In this document: piece by piece, positions 44,563-57,840 of the stretch | Layout of the letters: each line of letters starts with the position of its first letter | Numbering within the stretch: position 1 is the first letter of the stretch | From: Molanna angustata | Taxonomy: Eukaryota > Arthropoda > Insecta > Trichoptera > Molannidae | Direction of reading: 5' to 3' | Assembly (NCBI GenBank): GCA_963576475.1 | Contig: OY754980.1 | Location: 26,119,486-26,183,485, forward strand | DNA length: 64,000 bases | Notes under the pieces: model-generated | The model's input: only the letters and a program-made list of their open reading frames with translations | Told to the model about the DNA's origin: nothing | The model's database searches: none | Made by a program: the position numbers and the translations under genes

Positions 44563-45601
44563 ATACCTATATTAATTTATTTATATTAATTTTAAATTTT
44601 CATTATATCGTGTAATAAAATGGCACATTTGTCGTAATTACGGGTCGTATTTCATCAGGAGTTAGAGGTCCAGTAAGCAGTATTCTCACAGTACAGGACC
44701 TTACCTTTTTATTTCATTTTTCTCAAATAACTTTTTTAATACGACCCTTTGTTGTTACACACAATCTTAAAAATGTATATAATTTTTCTTAGTATACCCG
44801 CAAGTATATTTATTTTTGTTTGTAGTGATCAATGTAAATGAATCGTTATCAAATTAAGTGCACCTAATTTTGTCCCTCAAGAAATAAAAATCCTTTGTAT
44901 TTAATTGTGGCAAAACCTCATTTTTTAACATAAAAACAAAATACATTGCAGTAGTAAACATAAATTATAAACAATAGTGATCTTGAATCTATTTTTCTAC
45001 TTTTTTAAAATTAATAATGTGGTAATTCCCCGTAACAGAATTGCTTTTCATACAAACTCAACAAAGTTTATAAAAATATAACAAATTAATTTTTAATATA
45101 AAATATTTTTAAACACGTAATTTATAAATTTGTAGTGTCTACATGGTAAGTTTACCTACCCTCTAATTTATATTGATTTATAAGAGAACATCAAGTTGAA
45201 TTATTCTGAATATATTGCACTTGGTGTCTGGGATAAGTTGAGTTTGTAGGAAAAATAACTCTGTTACGAGGAATAAGGAATTACCACATTATAATATTCA
45301 AGATTATTATCAATGTTTAATACTACGATGTATTTTGTATTTATGTTAAAAAAAATATGTTTTGATATAATTGACTATACCTAAAGGTTTATTTTTCTTG
45401 AGGGACAAAATTAGCTGCACTATATTTGAAAACAACCCAATACCCAAATATTTATATACCAGAGTCTTTGCCAATAGTTTGCATAAGCAACTTTGTTAGA
45501 GTAGAGATATACATCAGAGTATAGTTAATATTTTATTTTGATTTTTTGAAGGATTATCGTGTCGAATTTATACTGAACTCATATATAGTGTTTTGTAGGT
45601 A
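44563..45601. other. AT-rich spacer
   Basis: No exon. The strings TTGTCCCTCAAGAAATAAAA (44872) and TTTTTCTTGAGGGACAAAAT (45392) are inverted, with more pairing inside (ATAAAAACAAAATACAT near 44930; GTGGTAATTCC near 45019 and GGAATTACCACAT near 45280). This suggests a palindromic element of about 540 bases, 44872-45412. Confidence 0.5.
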
Positions 45602-46620
<1,019 letters not shown>

Positions 46621-47204
46621 TACCTAGGTAAGTCGTTTAACAACGCCGGCATTGTGATTTTGATACCTAGCAGATACTTTATAAAACATATGTTTCTTAA
46701 GCAGTTATTATCTGGGCCGGAAACAATAATTGTTAGTTTGAAGATTTTGCAAGTATTTATTATTATTTTTTATTTGGAGAGGCAATGAACAAGGGATTTT
46801 TATTTCAACTTGGAGAAGCAAGTATAACATTAATTATTGGAATCTGTGTTTACCAAATGGGAAACGGGGTGATGAATTTATGTTATGAACGTTGCGTAAT
46901 ATCAGGAGTTTTTATTCCTCACTACCCCAAGGGGATATAGTGGGGAGTTATGATATCAACATGAAGTTTGGGTTATAAAGAGGACACAATTTTACTTTTT
47001 TGTGTACGGCATACGGATTACAGCATACGTCATACAAAAATATCACGATAAACTCAAAGTATGCACTCTCTACATCATATACATTGAGAAATTGATATTA
47101 AAAAAAAATGAGCCAAAAAATTGTGAAATCATCTCCACTATTCCATAGTAGTGGAGAGTAAAAAAAAATTCTGGAATATGTTCTTGATGAAAATATTTTT
47201 TCTA
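46621..47204. other. AT-rich spacer
   Basis: No exon. A short hairpin, CTCCACTA..TAGTGGAG, is at 47136-47157. Confidence 0.45.
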
Positions 47205-47690
47205 AAGATGGTATATAAACTTAAATACCGCATTTTTAAAATGAAATTTCTCAAATATGTTAAAAAGCGTGTTTTTTAAAAAAAGTATTTTCAACATTTC
47301 TCTATTCACATGATTTTGAAATTTGGCATAAATTCCCTTAAAAATATTTAAAAAAACTTTCATTAATTTTTTTTTATTTTGCTACTCCATAACTATTTGT
47401 GTCAGAGACATAAATATTTTATGTGCTTAAAGAGTGCGAAAAATCAAAGTGAACGACAGATAAAGTTATTTCATTTCAAGTCAGGGGGCAAGTCTGGTCA
47501 ATCGGCGGAATCAAAACATCCATGTTTACCCATATCATGGATATAATTATCTTATGGGGTATCTTAAGATGAACACTTTTTAACGCACGCAATAGTTACC
47601 CTTACTAACACGTTACTTCATAGTGTATTGGGCAGTTTTAATACCTATATCGTGTTTTCCTGTTACTAAATTTAGTCCTATTATTTTTAA
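47205..47690 (+). repeat. Dispersed repeat R2, third copy
   Basis: Shares AAATTTCTCAAATATGTTA, the 'tattttcaacatttct' block and ATAGTTACCCTTACTAACAC with 31846 and 34145. No recognisable ends. Confidence 0.6.
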
Positions 47691-47919
47691 AAATATATAA
47701 ATAAAATTGTGAAATCGTATCTGGTTGGTCAATAAGTAGACAAAATTGTTTTTTCTTTTATTTATAATTTTATTACCAAGTCATCTATTTAATCGAGGTT
47801 TGCTATCTGTGGAATGGACGGTAATTTTTTTGTGATTTATTTTGACGTCCGAACATCTATGGAGTCCGATCTATGGAGTTTTGCGTTTGACTTGTGCTGT
47901 AAACTATCCGTAAGGTATT

Positions 47920-48770
47920 ATATACTCTTTGCTGTAAACGTCAGTTCGTTGACCCACTTCAGCCGGTTGAATTGATCTCCCATTAAAAAAAATAAATTAT
48001 CACGTATTTTTGGTGCTGTTTGCTTCCACTTGTGAATGCGATCCTTTTTTTCTGTGATACGACTGCTCGTAGATCTTGCTCCCCTGTGACTCCTATGAGC
48101 AAGGATATTAAAAGTCGGAGCTGTTTCTGTGTTCCTGTGAAAATATAGATAGGTACGTCTCAAGTAAGTGGCTGTCTTTATATTGACATCGAGGGAGATC
48201 GCGATCCACTTCCACGCCGGCGACGCTATAGAGCCCATTGGCCCTGTTCACCACCGGACGCAGCCGCAACATCGGACAAACACAAAATATCCACCATCCA
48301 TCGGGTTCAACCACTGCCCCCGAGAATCCAACCTCACACGTCAGGGCCTCCGATTGGTCTCGAAATCGGCCGCTATGTACACTCCGTTTCAAGTCGGAGG
48401 GGCTTGTACCCCGACCCCTCGGTCCTCGTGTTGGCGTCCGAAGGTTCCGCGGGCTAACACCGGGGGCATCCGACGCAATCATCACCTGTCAGATTTGACG
48501 TCTAGTTGTCAACACAGGATGTCTGACCCGACGTCTGCGTCGGCGGTGTGCCCGAACCACACAACAACATTCGCCACAGTTTGACGAGTAACTGCCGAGC
48601 GAGACTAGAGGCGTCCGTCCTGCTCTTCTCTAAATACAGAATTGACGAGGGCACAACAGCGTCGGCCGCCCACCCCCGCCTTTACAGTAGCGTCTAACCC
48701 CTGAGTTTCTTTTCTGCATTCTTAGGTTAGGTTTAAGTTTGTGTATAATAATAATAGCGACTCGCGTGAG
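47920..48770. other. GC-rich block of unknown origin
   Basis: Much richer in GC and CpG than its surroundings. The minus strand is open for 125 codons (48108-48485), with GPRGRGTSPSDLKRSV and WWIFCVCPMLRLRPVVNRAN; the plus strand is open for 138 codons. No domain recognised. A hairpin GCGACTCGCGTGAGCGAGT lies at 48757-48776. Probably the remnant of a retroelement, possibly its 5' or 3' untranslated part. Confidence 0.4.
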
Positions 48771-49730
48771 CGAGTTGCTTTATAAATTGAATTATAAATT
48801 ATTATAAATTAAATATATAATATTCTTTTAATTTTTCGCATTTAATATAAAATTTCACAGCTCATTTGACTTAATACTACGAGATCTCAACCAATCAGAG
48901 AGCCAACCGGAAACAGAATGCAAACGGGTAGATTCAGATTGTAGACTCTAGTCGCCTTTACTGCCTAGGCCCTTAGAGCCGCAACCTAGGCCCATATTAT
49001 ATTGACAGGTGGAATAATAGAGCTCGATTTGTAGTAGATTTGGTATCAATAAACTTTTGTTTTGGGGTAATCGAGCCCCAAACCCCCGGACAGCGGATTA
49101 TTTACAATCCTGCTTGTCCAGAATCATTCACTTCATAGCAGATTATCACGTAGGTTTATTAAATATTGTCAATAAATGCAAGTATATAAAACATTATGTA
49201 TTGTGAAGTGCAGTAATCTAAGTTAATGTGTATTGAAAAACGATAAAGATCAGTGTCTATAGACTATGTATGTATGTTTATATTAGATACCTATCCAATC
49301 TAACTTTTGCAATCGTTTTCCATCGAAAGAAAAACTTTCCAACATTTTTACTACCCATATACTAACCTAGCCAACCTCATAAGTGTTTCACTAAAGTGTT
49401 TTGATACTTCAATATCAACTAATAGTGGAGTGTTGAGGTTTCAAAATCTTCACTACACTCATAGACTAAAGAATATAAGCCAGCAGGCATGTACCTATCT
49501 ATTGATACAGGGGTTGAGTACTGTTTTAATTTTCATTCTGAACCATTCCGAATGAGATTTGTTGCCTTTTTAGGTGAGACAAGACTGGTGTGTAGAGATA
49601 CATGCACATGTTGTGCTAACATTTAAATTTGGTTAACGCTGGCTCTTGGTGTACCTACATAAACCTATATTTTCTTCGTTATGATTTTATTTATCAGAAT
49701 ATTTGAAATCGTATTTTAAGTAATCAAATT
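48771..49730. other. Spacer with small repeat fragments
   Basis: 49010-49100 holds AATAAACTTTTGTTTTGGGG and CGAGCCCCAAACCCCCGG, suggestive of a retroelement end but unproven. 49560-49600 (TTGCCTTTTTAGGTGAGAC) recurs at 59303. Confidence 0.35.
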
Positions 49731-50090
49731 TACATAGAAAATGTATAAAGTTGAAGTATACCTACTACACACATAAAACTACATTCGGGAACTAGATATT
49801 TTGTCAAGTAAATTTAGGTACTTATATAATTTATTTTAAAACCTTTTTAAATAATCTTGAAAATTGAACATTGTTTTTTTTAATATTACAATTATATATG
49901 CAAGTAATTAATCAAATTTACATAGAATGGTTGTATAAAAATGTATCAAATTGAAGTATACCTACTACATACTTAAAACTATATTCGGGAACTATGATAT
50001 TTTGTCATGTAAATAAATTATTTAAAAACCTTTTTAAATAATCTTGAAAATTGGACATTGTTTTTTCAATATTATAATTTTATTTGTAGT
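49731..50090 (+). repeat. Tandem duplication, two copies of about 190 bp
   Basis: TTGAAGTATACCTACTACA (49751 and 49951), ATTCGGGAACTA and CCTTTTTAAATAATCTTGAA occur in the same order in both halves, with small indels. Confidence 0.8.
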
Positions 50091-50624
50091 GGAGAATTAA
50101 GTGTTGGAAACGTTCCACTCATTTTCTACAAAGGAGTTGAACACCGAGCAGCGAGTCAATTTAAACAATCAATAACGTTTATGTTCAATGGCCGAAATGG
50201 CTGGGTTTCGACAATGGCTTGAAAAATAAATTGATTTAGTAATTCTTGATGAAATAATATAATTCTTTACTATATATACGAGATTTTTATATCATCATCA
50301 ACAGCCTGTATTTGTCAACTGCAGAACGTATTACAATTGTCCAATTTTAATAATTTCTTTTTTTAATAGGAAATAATGGCTTCAGAGATGATCCAACATA
50401 TGAATTTCGTCGATTTCTGATGATGGAACTTACAAGAAAAAAATATCAAACTCTTCAATTTGCATGATTCCTTTTTCATTAGAAAGTGACTACTTCTAGG
50501 GTGGTTCCATTTGGGTAAGCCAAGAGGTTTGATGACAACGGGAATCATGAGAAATCATGAAACTCATCAATTTGCGAAGGATTTGCGTATTATTGAATAG
50601 GCGATTTCTATGAAAGATAATATT

Positions 50625-50690
50625 ACTACATACATCACACCGTGTCCCTCATGAAGTTGGCAGAGAGAACCGAACACGACAATTTTGAAG
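50625..50690 (-). mobile_element. LINE family A 3' end fragment
   Basis: Minus-strand complement of the AGAGAGAACCGAACACGA block and TACATCACACCGTGTCCCTC. Only the last about 60 bases remain, next to repeat R1. Confidence 0.6.
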
Positions 50691-51965
50691 TAGGTATACC
50701 AACTGTCGATTCGTTCAAGAGAATGAAATTCTTTTGAAGGAAGAGACAGTTAAAATCCAAAACGCGTGTATGAATGATTGGATGTAGGGTCTACTTTTTT
50801 CACGGCTTTTCCAACTTTGAAGTCAAAAAACACCAATTTAGAGGCTTCACAGCATATATGTTCCATATACGGGTTTACTCAGAATTCGGAGTAGAACATT
50901 TCGTGTGTCTGTGTGTGTCTGTGTCCCCCCCCCCTTATAACTTTTGATCCGCTCAATTTACAGAGCTCAAAATTTCATAATATATAAACAGTTATAGGCC
51001 TACAAAACTTTTATACTCAGAATTTTGTATTTTTGTTTCAGTTAGGGGTTATCAACTTTTGAATTTTTGTTTTATTTTTCCATATATCTCAGAAACTATA
51101 AAAGCTAGAACGCTGAAAATTGGTAAAAACATAGACAAATACAAAATCTCAAATAAGTTTTTTTCAAAAAATTCCAGGGTTTCTCAAACATTTTTTATTA
51201 AGAAAAATATTTTTTTTATTATAAATTTATGAGTTTAACTGCCTATATTTTCAAATATTTTAAAAATATCGAAAAGAGCCGAAACACGCCAACTAGATAT
51301 TTTAATTTTCTATAAAAAGTATTAAGATTGTATTAGCACATCCCAAATTTTTTTTAACAATTTTTATAAAAATTGTATTTAGTGACGACATTGCTTCATA
51401 CAATTTGTATGGCAGTTATACACAATAATATGTAAGAAGACTTAATAGTTTCATAGGTACTTAATCTCCAAACATACATACAGAACCATCATGCTGTTTT
51501 CATATGTCTTCCCTCTACACAAGCTATAGCTTTAAGAGGGAGGTGATAAGAAAAAAAAATATTCCAGGTAGGAAAAGAGGACTGACCTCCATACTATCCT
51601 ATCTTGACATACATACCAACATGTGTTAAAATTTTCAATAATTTGGATTTATGGGTTTATAGTTTGATTCTTATTCTTCAACTATAATAATAATAATAAT
51701 AATAAACACTTCCTTGCACCCTGCGCAAGTGGCGAGTTTATAGCCAAATGGCAATTTCTTCCAACTAACCAGTGTTTTCAGCCCAGAGAAGCAATATTTG
51801 CGAGAGAAATTAATTTAAATAAATTTCTCCTCTGATGGAAACCGAACCCAGGACGCCCGCACAGAAGCCAAACGGCTTACCAACTGTGCCACGGCGGTCG
51901 ACATACTATCGACATACTACACATACTATCGCTATCGACAGTTGGATCTCATGTGTTACATGCAA
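50691..51965 (-). repeat. Dispersed repeat R1, minus-strand copy
   Basis: Complete from CCAACTGTCGATTCGTTCAA to AACACATGAGATCCAACTGT (complement), with all R1 blocks in reverse order. The (CA)n seed is here a short GTGTGTCTGTGTGTC followed by a C10 run (50920-50935). Interrupted by a SINE at about 51680-51900. Confidence 0.75.
51680..51902 (-). mobile_element. tRNA-derived SINE, third family, nested in repeat R1
   Basis: Minus-strand head GCCGTGGCACAGTTGGTAAG, B-box region GGGTTCGGTTTCC, and an (ATT)n tail (51684-51705). Without it, the flanking R1 halves (TTCTTCAACTAT and ACTATCGCTATCGACAG) line up with the copy at 19715-19740. Confidence 0.8.
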
Positions 51966-52348
51966 CTAGTTATATGAAAAATTATAAGAACAAACCTAAC
52001 TTTATATATTTTCTAAAACAACCTTGTATTTAGCAACCTTCTTCAGATGGCTCTCTTCGGATATGTCAATTTGACAACGTACATGTGTGATTTTCAGGTC
52101 ACAAATTACAAAGCCAAAGAATCGTAGCCAAAGATCAAATGTAGTTGGAAATATAATAGTGTCACTCTATAATAAAACAATTGCGCAACACCAATACATT
52201 TATCTCGATACTAAATAATAATCTCCCATTTAGTGAAAAAAAAAGTTATTCAAATATAAAATTAAATATAGAAAAGCTTGAGTGTGTGTGCGTTATTTTA
52301 GTGTAAAATTACTGTATAACCGTATAAAATTGTATAACAGATTTAATG

Positions 52349-53065
52349 TCATACATATTTTTTTTTTTTAAAGATGAATATGTCCTTGTTAAACAAGTAC
52401 ATATACATCTTCCTACGTTCGGGGTAGGCAGAGAGAACCGAACGCCACATTTTTCTATCCTGGCACGCATCCCTCGCTTCGTCCACATTCATGCATCGTC
52501 TCATACATGCTCGTCTATTGCTCACACTTCTAACATTTCCGTCTTTCAAAATTTCGTTCACATGGTCGTGCCATCCCTTTCTTGGGCGTCCCCGACCTCT
52601 CATTCCATTCCTTTCCGCTCTGTATATTTTCTTCGTCAGGCGCTCCTCATTCATTCTCCCCATGTGACCAAACCATCTCAATGTGTTCACTTTCATTCTA
52701 GTAATGACATCTTTCTTCATCTTACATTCTTTCCTTATGTCCTCATTTCTTACCCGGTCATACATCGTTCTGTTACAAATCCTTCTTAACGATCTCATTT
52801 CAACTGCATTTATTCTACTTTCATGCGTCTTCTGCCATGACCAGGTTTCACTTGCATACGTCAAGGTTGGCACTACGACGGCGTTATGAATGGCAACTTT
52901 GGCATCCTTTGATATGTTGCGATCATTCATAATTTGGTCTCAGTGCTCCATTCACTCTGTTTCCTGCCATAACTCTTCTTTCGATCTCTTTATCGAGTCG
53001 TCCATTCCGTTGAAATATGCTTCCCAAGTACACATATTCGTCGACTTGATTTAATGTCTTTTTGT
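52349..53065 (-). mobile_element. LINE family A, best copy
   Basis: An open minus-strand frame of 193 codons: MNDRNISKDAKVAIHNAVVV, TYASETWSWQKTHESRINAV, NTLRWFGHMGRMNEERLTKK, GRGRPRKGWHDHVNEILKDG, RRACMRRCMNVDEARDACQD and [12 protein letters not shown]. The upstream part (52935-53065) is frameshifted (HQVDEYVYLG-type block). The 3' end 52374-52420 is identical to the tail of the SINE at 2398-2444, followed by a poly(A)-like run. Confidence 0.88.
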
Positions 53066-53579
53066 TAAAATTTGTTTAAAAATAAGTTTTATTTTTTCCT
53101 ATTGTAGATAGGTATATACTTATGTAACAATTTAAAAATGTTATTCTTGCTGCATACATAAGTGTCTACACTGTAATATTGAATTGTTTTATTTTGTATT
53201 TTTAATATTTATATGTACTTTTTTATAAAACAGTATATTAAAAAACAATCTATTTTCTTCTAACGTCATCAAGCATGGATAATGGTATGCTTTGGAAGGG
53301 TCCACATTACGATGATTTGGTACAAAATATGGGTTAGATCAGATTGGTGTTTCGCTACCATAGCCATTTAGCATTTGTAATTTTAATTGCTTCAACGTTA
53401 TCGCACAAGAGGAGCAGTCAACTGGGCGGAGAATAGGCGGGACAGTGCGTGCGGAAAATCTTTATTACCTACCTATATATCCAACTCTGGTGGTATTCAG
53501 GGTCGACTTATAACTATGGATTTATGCAATATAAATCCTATTTTGAAATTATCCCTTTAACCTATTTAAAAATTAATGA

Positions 53580-54010
53580 TGATTCATACATACCATTACG
53601 CATGTCCCTAATGGGTTTCTGAGAGAACCGAACGCCATGTTCTTCTATCTTGGTACGCAGCCATCGACATTCAAACATCGTCTAGTAGGTACATGTGCGT
53701 CTTTTGTTCAAGCTTCTTACATTTACCCTCTGTCAGAATGCCATTGTTTCCTTGGACGGTTCCGACCTCTAATTCCATTACCGTCCTCTTTGAATATTTT
53801 CTTTGACAGGTGTTCTTTATTCATTCTCCTCGTGTGGCCAAATCATTTCAATGCATTCACTTTCATTTTGTTGATAATATCTTGCATTGTCTTAAATTAT
53901 TTCCTTAAATTAATGTCCTCATTTGTTAACCTTCCCTACATCGTCTTGTTGTATTTTCGTCTCAGAGATCTCATTTCAACTGCATTTGTTCTGCTTTCAT
54001 GCGTAGGATA
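53580..54010 (-). mobile_element. LINE family A, degenerate copy
   Basis: Complement of ATGTGCGTCTTTTGTTCAAG, TTCATTCTCCTCGTGTGGCC and CATTTCAACTGCATTTGTTC matches the 52349 copy in order; many frameshifts. Confidence 0.65.
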
Positions 54011-54019
54011 TAATGAGAA

Positions 54020-54465
54020 ACAATTTTAGCGTCGACATCCTAAATCTGAAACTTCGGAAAAGAAGGGCCAGATGCTATGTTTGGTCTGTATTTTGTACAA
54101 AGTTGAATCGTGGACCCTCAAAATAATTTATTATGAACCGTCTTGAAGATTTGAATATGGATTCATCGCGAATGCTACGAATATCATGAATGGATATGGT
54201 CAGGAATTCAAATGTGCTACAGGGAGCCAGACGAAAAAGGAACTGTTGACGATAAATAAAATCTGAAAGATGTCAGTCATACTTGGGACATGTACCAAGA
54301 GAGGACAAATATAAATTGCTGCATCTGTTCATTAAGAGAAAAACCGAGGGAAAACAGGGTGTCGGTATGAAGCGAATATCATGGCTCTGAAATATACGAG
54401 AGTAAACGGGAATAAAAAGGGTGGTGGAGTTGTTTCGAGCTGCCAAAGGTAAGGAGATTTACTCT
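54020..54465 (+). mobile_element. LINE fragment, another family
   Basis: With stops removed it reads MNRLEDLNMDSSRMLRISWM, SYLGHVPREDKYKLL and EWTGIKRVVELFRAAKG-like words, the C-terminal part of a reverse transcriptase ('LEAFEMW.YRRML.ISW', 'YLGH..R...Y.LL'). Confidence 0.6.
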
Positions 54466-55254
54466 CTACCTCTTGTGGCTGGGTTCAGATTGAAACGCCC
54501 GCCACTCGAAAGCGTTCAGTGAGATGGTGTGTGAAACGGCATAATCTGCGACTTCAGGTACATCCAACGTCGAGTGTTCAACCTGAACACAGCCCAGCGT
54601 GCCCAATGAAAAACATTGGAAAAGTTGTCTTAAACGAGATACGTTAAACAATAAATTTATGTAGTCCTCACTTTTGTCGTGACATAGATCGAAAAATATG
54701 GCGCGCGAAGAACAAATGACGTGTGATAGTCAAATACTAAATGATTTTCAAGAGATAATACGTGACGTGACAGATTAGAGTTGACTTCATTAATATCCCC
54801 TCAGAGCCCTCAGATCCACAAATTGGTAGTTCGACATTAGTGAAATGGCGGATTTAGTGTGGTCTAATTATGTTTTTAGTTTCACACGATGAAATAATAA
54901 TTTGTTGACTATCTTTTCTCCTTTCTCAGCTTCCGTCGCTCCGCCTCGCATCGCCTCGCGTGCAAATGTCCAGTACAAAGTTGGATAGTTAGTTTGAATG
55001 TTGCCACGGCCATGATAATACCTTACTCACTCAAATGACTATTAATACGACAAAAAACACACAATTCTCAGAGTGTTATAGATACAGTCGTTCCCTTTTA
55101 TCGATGGATATAAATATTTATTTAATTGTTTATTTTTTCTTTTATTTTCCCCCTTTTTTCTATTTCCATATTATCTAGTCAAGGACAATGCCATATTAAC
55201 TAACGACATGGTTTATTTTTGTTTATTGTCTGAAAAGTATGAATGCTGAACAGC
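54466..55254. other. Spacer, no gene seen
   Basis: Mixed composition. 54940-54970 has a short GC-rich CTCCGCCTCGCATCGCCTCG stretch. No exon or repeat boundary supported. Confidence 0.4.
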
Positions 55255-55800
55255 GTGTCAAATAAAACTAGAGAACGAATGGGTCGAGCAAGTAGATATC
55301 TGGGAAGCATGTTTTAACAGAAAGGAAGGCGTGATGGCAGGAAACATAATGAAAGGAGCACTTAGATCAGTTATGAACGATCGCAACATATCAAAGGATG
55401 CCAAAGTTGCCATTCTTAGCGGAATCGTAGTGCCAACCTTGACGTATGCAAGTGAAACCTGGGTATGGCAGAAGTCGCACGAAATCAGAATAAATGCAGA
55501 TAAAATGAGATCGCTAAGAAAAATTTGTAATAGAACGATGTATGACAGGATAAGAAATATGGACATAAGGAAATAATGTAAGATGAAAAAAGGTGTAATT
55601 AATACGAGTAGAAAGAATGTTAACACATTTAGATGGTTTGGGAACTTGGGAAGAATAAATGAATAACGTCTGACGAAGAAAATATACAAAGCTGACAGGA
55701 ATGGAATAAGAGGTCGTGGCCCAAAAAAGAATGGCTCGACCATGTAAACGATATTCTGAAAGACGGAATGTGTGAACAGGGCCGATAAACGTGTTTTTGC
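55255..55800 (+). mobile_element. LINE family A, decayed plus-strand copy
   Basis: MAGNIMKGALRSVMNDRNIS, SETWVWQKSHEIRINADKMR, RICNRTMYDRI-like and TKKIYKADRNGIRGRG occur with stops at 55574 and after. Small deletions in the GRGRPRKGW region. Confidence 0.75.
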
Positions 55801-56084
55801 GCCCGTAGCAATATATTTGAATCCCCCCCCCCACCCTTTTTTCGGAATTTTAAATGTAGAACAATTTAAAATTATGTAAAATTACATCGGGTCTAAAATA
55901 ACGAATCATAATAAGCGGGATTTTTTAAATACACACCATCATGCCGAGCCTCTATCCGGGTACCCAAAGAGAACCGATGGCCATACCTTCGGATTTTTTA
56001 TTTATATGATTAACATTTTAGAATTTTAAGCGCCCTTTTTATGACAACCGTCCTGACTTCTTGTTCCTGATTGTTCTATGATTT

Positions 56085-56185
56085 ATCCGACCCTGTGTGT
56101 GAATAGCAGACGAACATGTATGAGACGATTCATGAATGTTGACGAAGCCATGAACTTGTCAAGATAGAAAAAAGTGGCGTGTATG
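56085..56185 (+). mobile_element. LINE family A short fragment
   Basis: ACGAACATGTATGAGACGAT and AATGTTGACGAAGCC match the RRTCMRR..NVDEA region; ends with AAAGTGGCGT. Confidence 0.55.
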
Positions 56186-56430
56186 TCTTGGTTACATTTA
56201 ACTTTAACTAACTTCATATATATGTGCCTCTATTCTTTAACTTACTTAATCTATGTGCCTGCATTATTTAACTTATATATGTGCTTGTATAATTTGACTA
56301 ACTTCATCTATGTGCTTAAATAACTAACTAACTTCATCGTCTCGATTAAGTTTTTTTAAATATCCTCTCATTATGTGTGATGTCTAATGCTGATATAATT
56401 GATTGTATCAAGTAAACTTGATTTTTAAAT

Positions 56431-56496
56431 AGGTTTATCTGTGTATAGGTTTATCTGTGTATAGGTTTATCTGTGTATAGGTTTATCTGTGTAGGT
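56431..56496 (+). repeat. 16-bp tandem repeat, 4 copies
   Basis: TAGGTTTATCTGTGTA repeated; upstream 56220-56340 is a looser repeat of 'TGTGCCT..TTTAACTTA'. Confidence 0.85.
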
Positions 56497-56683
56497 TTTC
56501 TTTATATTGCTTCTCGGACAACTAACAGGTATAGAGACCAAGAGCCAGAGACATTTAAATTTGGCTACGACTATTTACACGACTCAACCATAGACGAAAA
56601 CCAAAAATAACCACAGACAACGCAGATAAATCAGGTTATAAAAATATTTACCTTTGTTTATACTTTGTTATAATTGTAGATCT

Positions 56684-57588
56684 TGTTATGCCCGAAAAAA
56701 AATAATGCCGAAAAACAATGATTTTTATTTTGTTCCACGGCAACATTTCGGAAAACAGCTAGCGCTCGTTGCGGGCGAAAAACGGAACTTGCAGCTAGCA
56801 CGCGCTATGGCACGCGCTCTCTTGGCATTCGACGCTGGTGAAGGACGGACGGTTTGGTGTGACGCCGTCATCGGTCGACACGTACTCCCGATGGCGGCCA
56901 TATTTTCGACGGCGAGAAAGTCTGTGTGACAGGACCCGTCACGCGCATGGACGCTGATGGTGCCCCAGAACCAAGATGATGGCATCAACAGGACAGGAGG
57001 TTGGAGGCAGAGCGCAGTGTGGGGCCACCGCGTAGGGGACGCGGCGGCTCGCAGATTGGACCACGAAGGGCAATCCGTGTCGTCTGGGGCGTCGGTTCGC
57101 CTTCCGGCGAGGTCCCGACTGGCATGCCACCTCTGTCGAGATGCGCCGTCATAGCGTGTCGTGGGGCACAGAGCCAGCCATGGGTGACGGTCTGGAGGAG
57201 AAGAAGAAACCACGCCGGACACGAGGAAGACCTGCTAGCCTGACGCAGAGGCTGGGCCCCACCGATCTACCGTCACCACGTGGAAGACAGTGACATGCCT
57301 GGAGTAAGGATGTCGCTGTACCCTGGGGCGGTATATTCTGGTCGGCGTATTTTCGTGTGTTTGCGTGTGTTTGACAGTTCGTTTCGGTAGATGCCACGTG
57401 TTTTTATTTGTTGTTGTATTTGTTTGTTTGTTTTTATTTCATTATTTTTATCGCCATGGACCATTTGTGAACATTTAAATAAAAAAGCGCCGTACTAAAA
57501 CAAATTTTAAGTGTCGTCCTCATTTCTCTCCTTTTCTTCCCCACACCTTGGCTTGATGTTTCCTCGTGGTAGACGAGAGGTCTCATCA
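56684..57588 (+). repeat. Left LTR (905 bp)
   Basis: GC-rich, with a TATA-like GGCGGTATATTCTGG near 57328 and AATAAA at 57478-57483, consistent with promoter and polyadenylation functions. Long open frames on both strands are identical in the two LTRs and are side effects of composition. Confidence 0.9.
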
Positions 57589-57840
57589 AATGGCTTGCCA
57601 ACGTGTGGCTTTTGCGAATAGTATTTGCACGAATCAACACCCTGAGATCAGAAACGTGTGAGGAAGAAAAGTGATGTTTATTTGTTGTGTTTTGAACTGT
57701 AAATTTGTGCTGTGCTAAAATAACGAACCATGTGCATTAACCGTTTCCGAATTCGAGAAAAAATTCGGTGGCGCCTGTAAATTTCAGTGATATGAGACTG
57801 TAAAGTGACATTGTTTTTCGACAAAAAAGTGGGGTGGAAT
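57589..57840 (+). other. Internal region of LTR element (252 bp)
   Basis: Starts AATGGCTTGCCAACGTGTGG, which resembles the insect Ty3/gypsy primer site TGGCGCCCAACGTGGGGC with changes. Ends in a purine-rich AAAAAAGTGGGGTGGAA. No open frame of note. Confidence 0.75.

Noticed and set aside
47918..48584. A protein gene in the GC-rich block
   Set aside because: Both strands are open at once, with no recognisable family and no supporting splice pattern.
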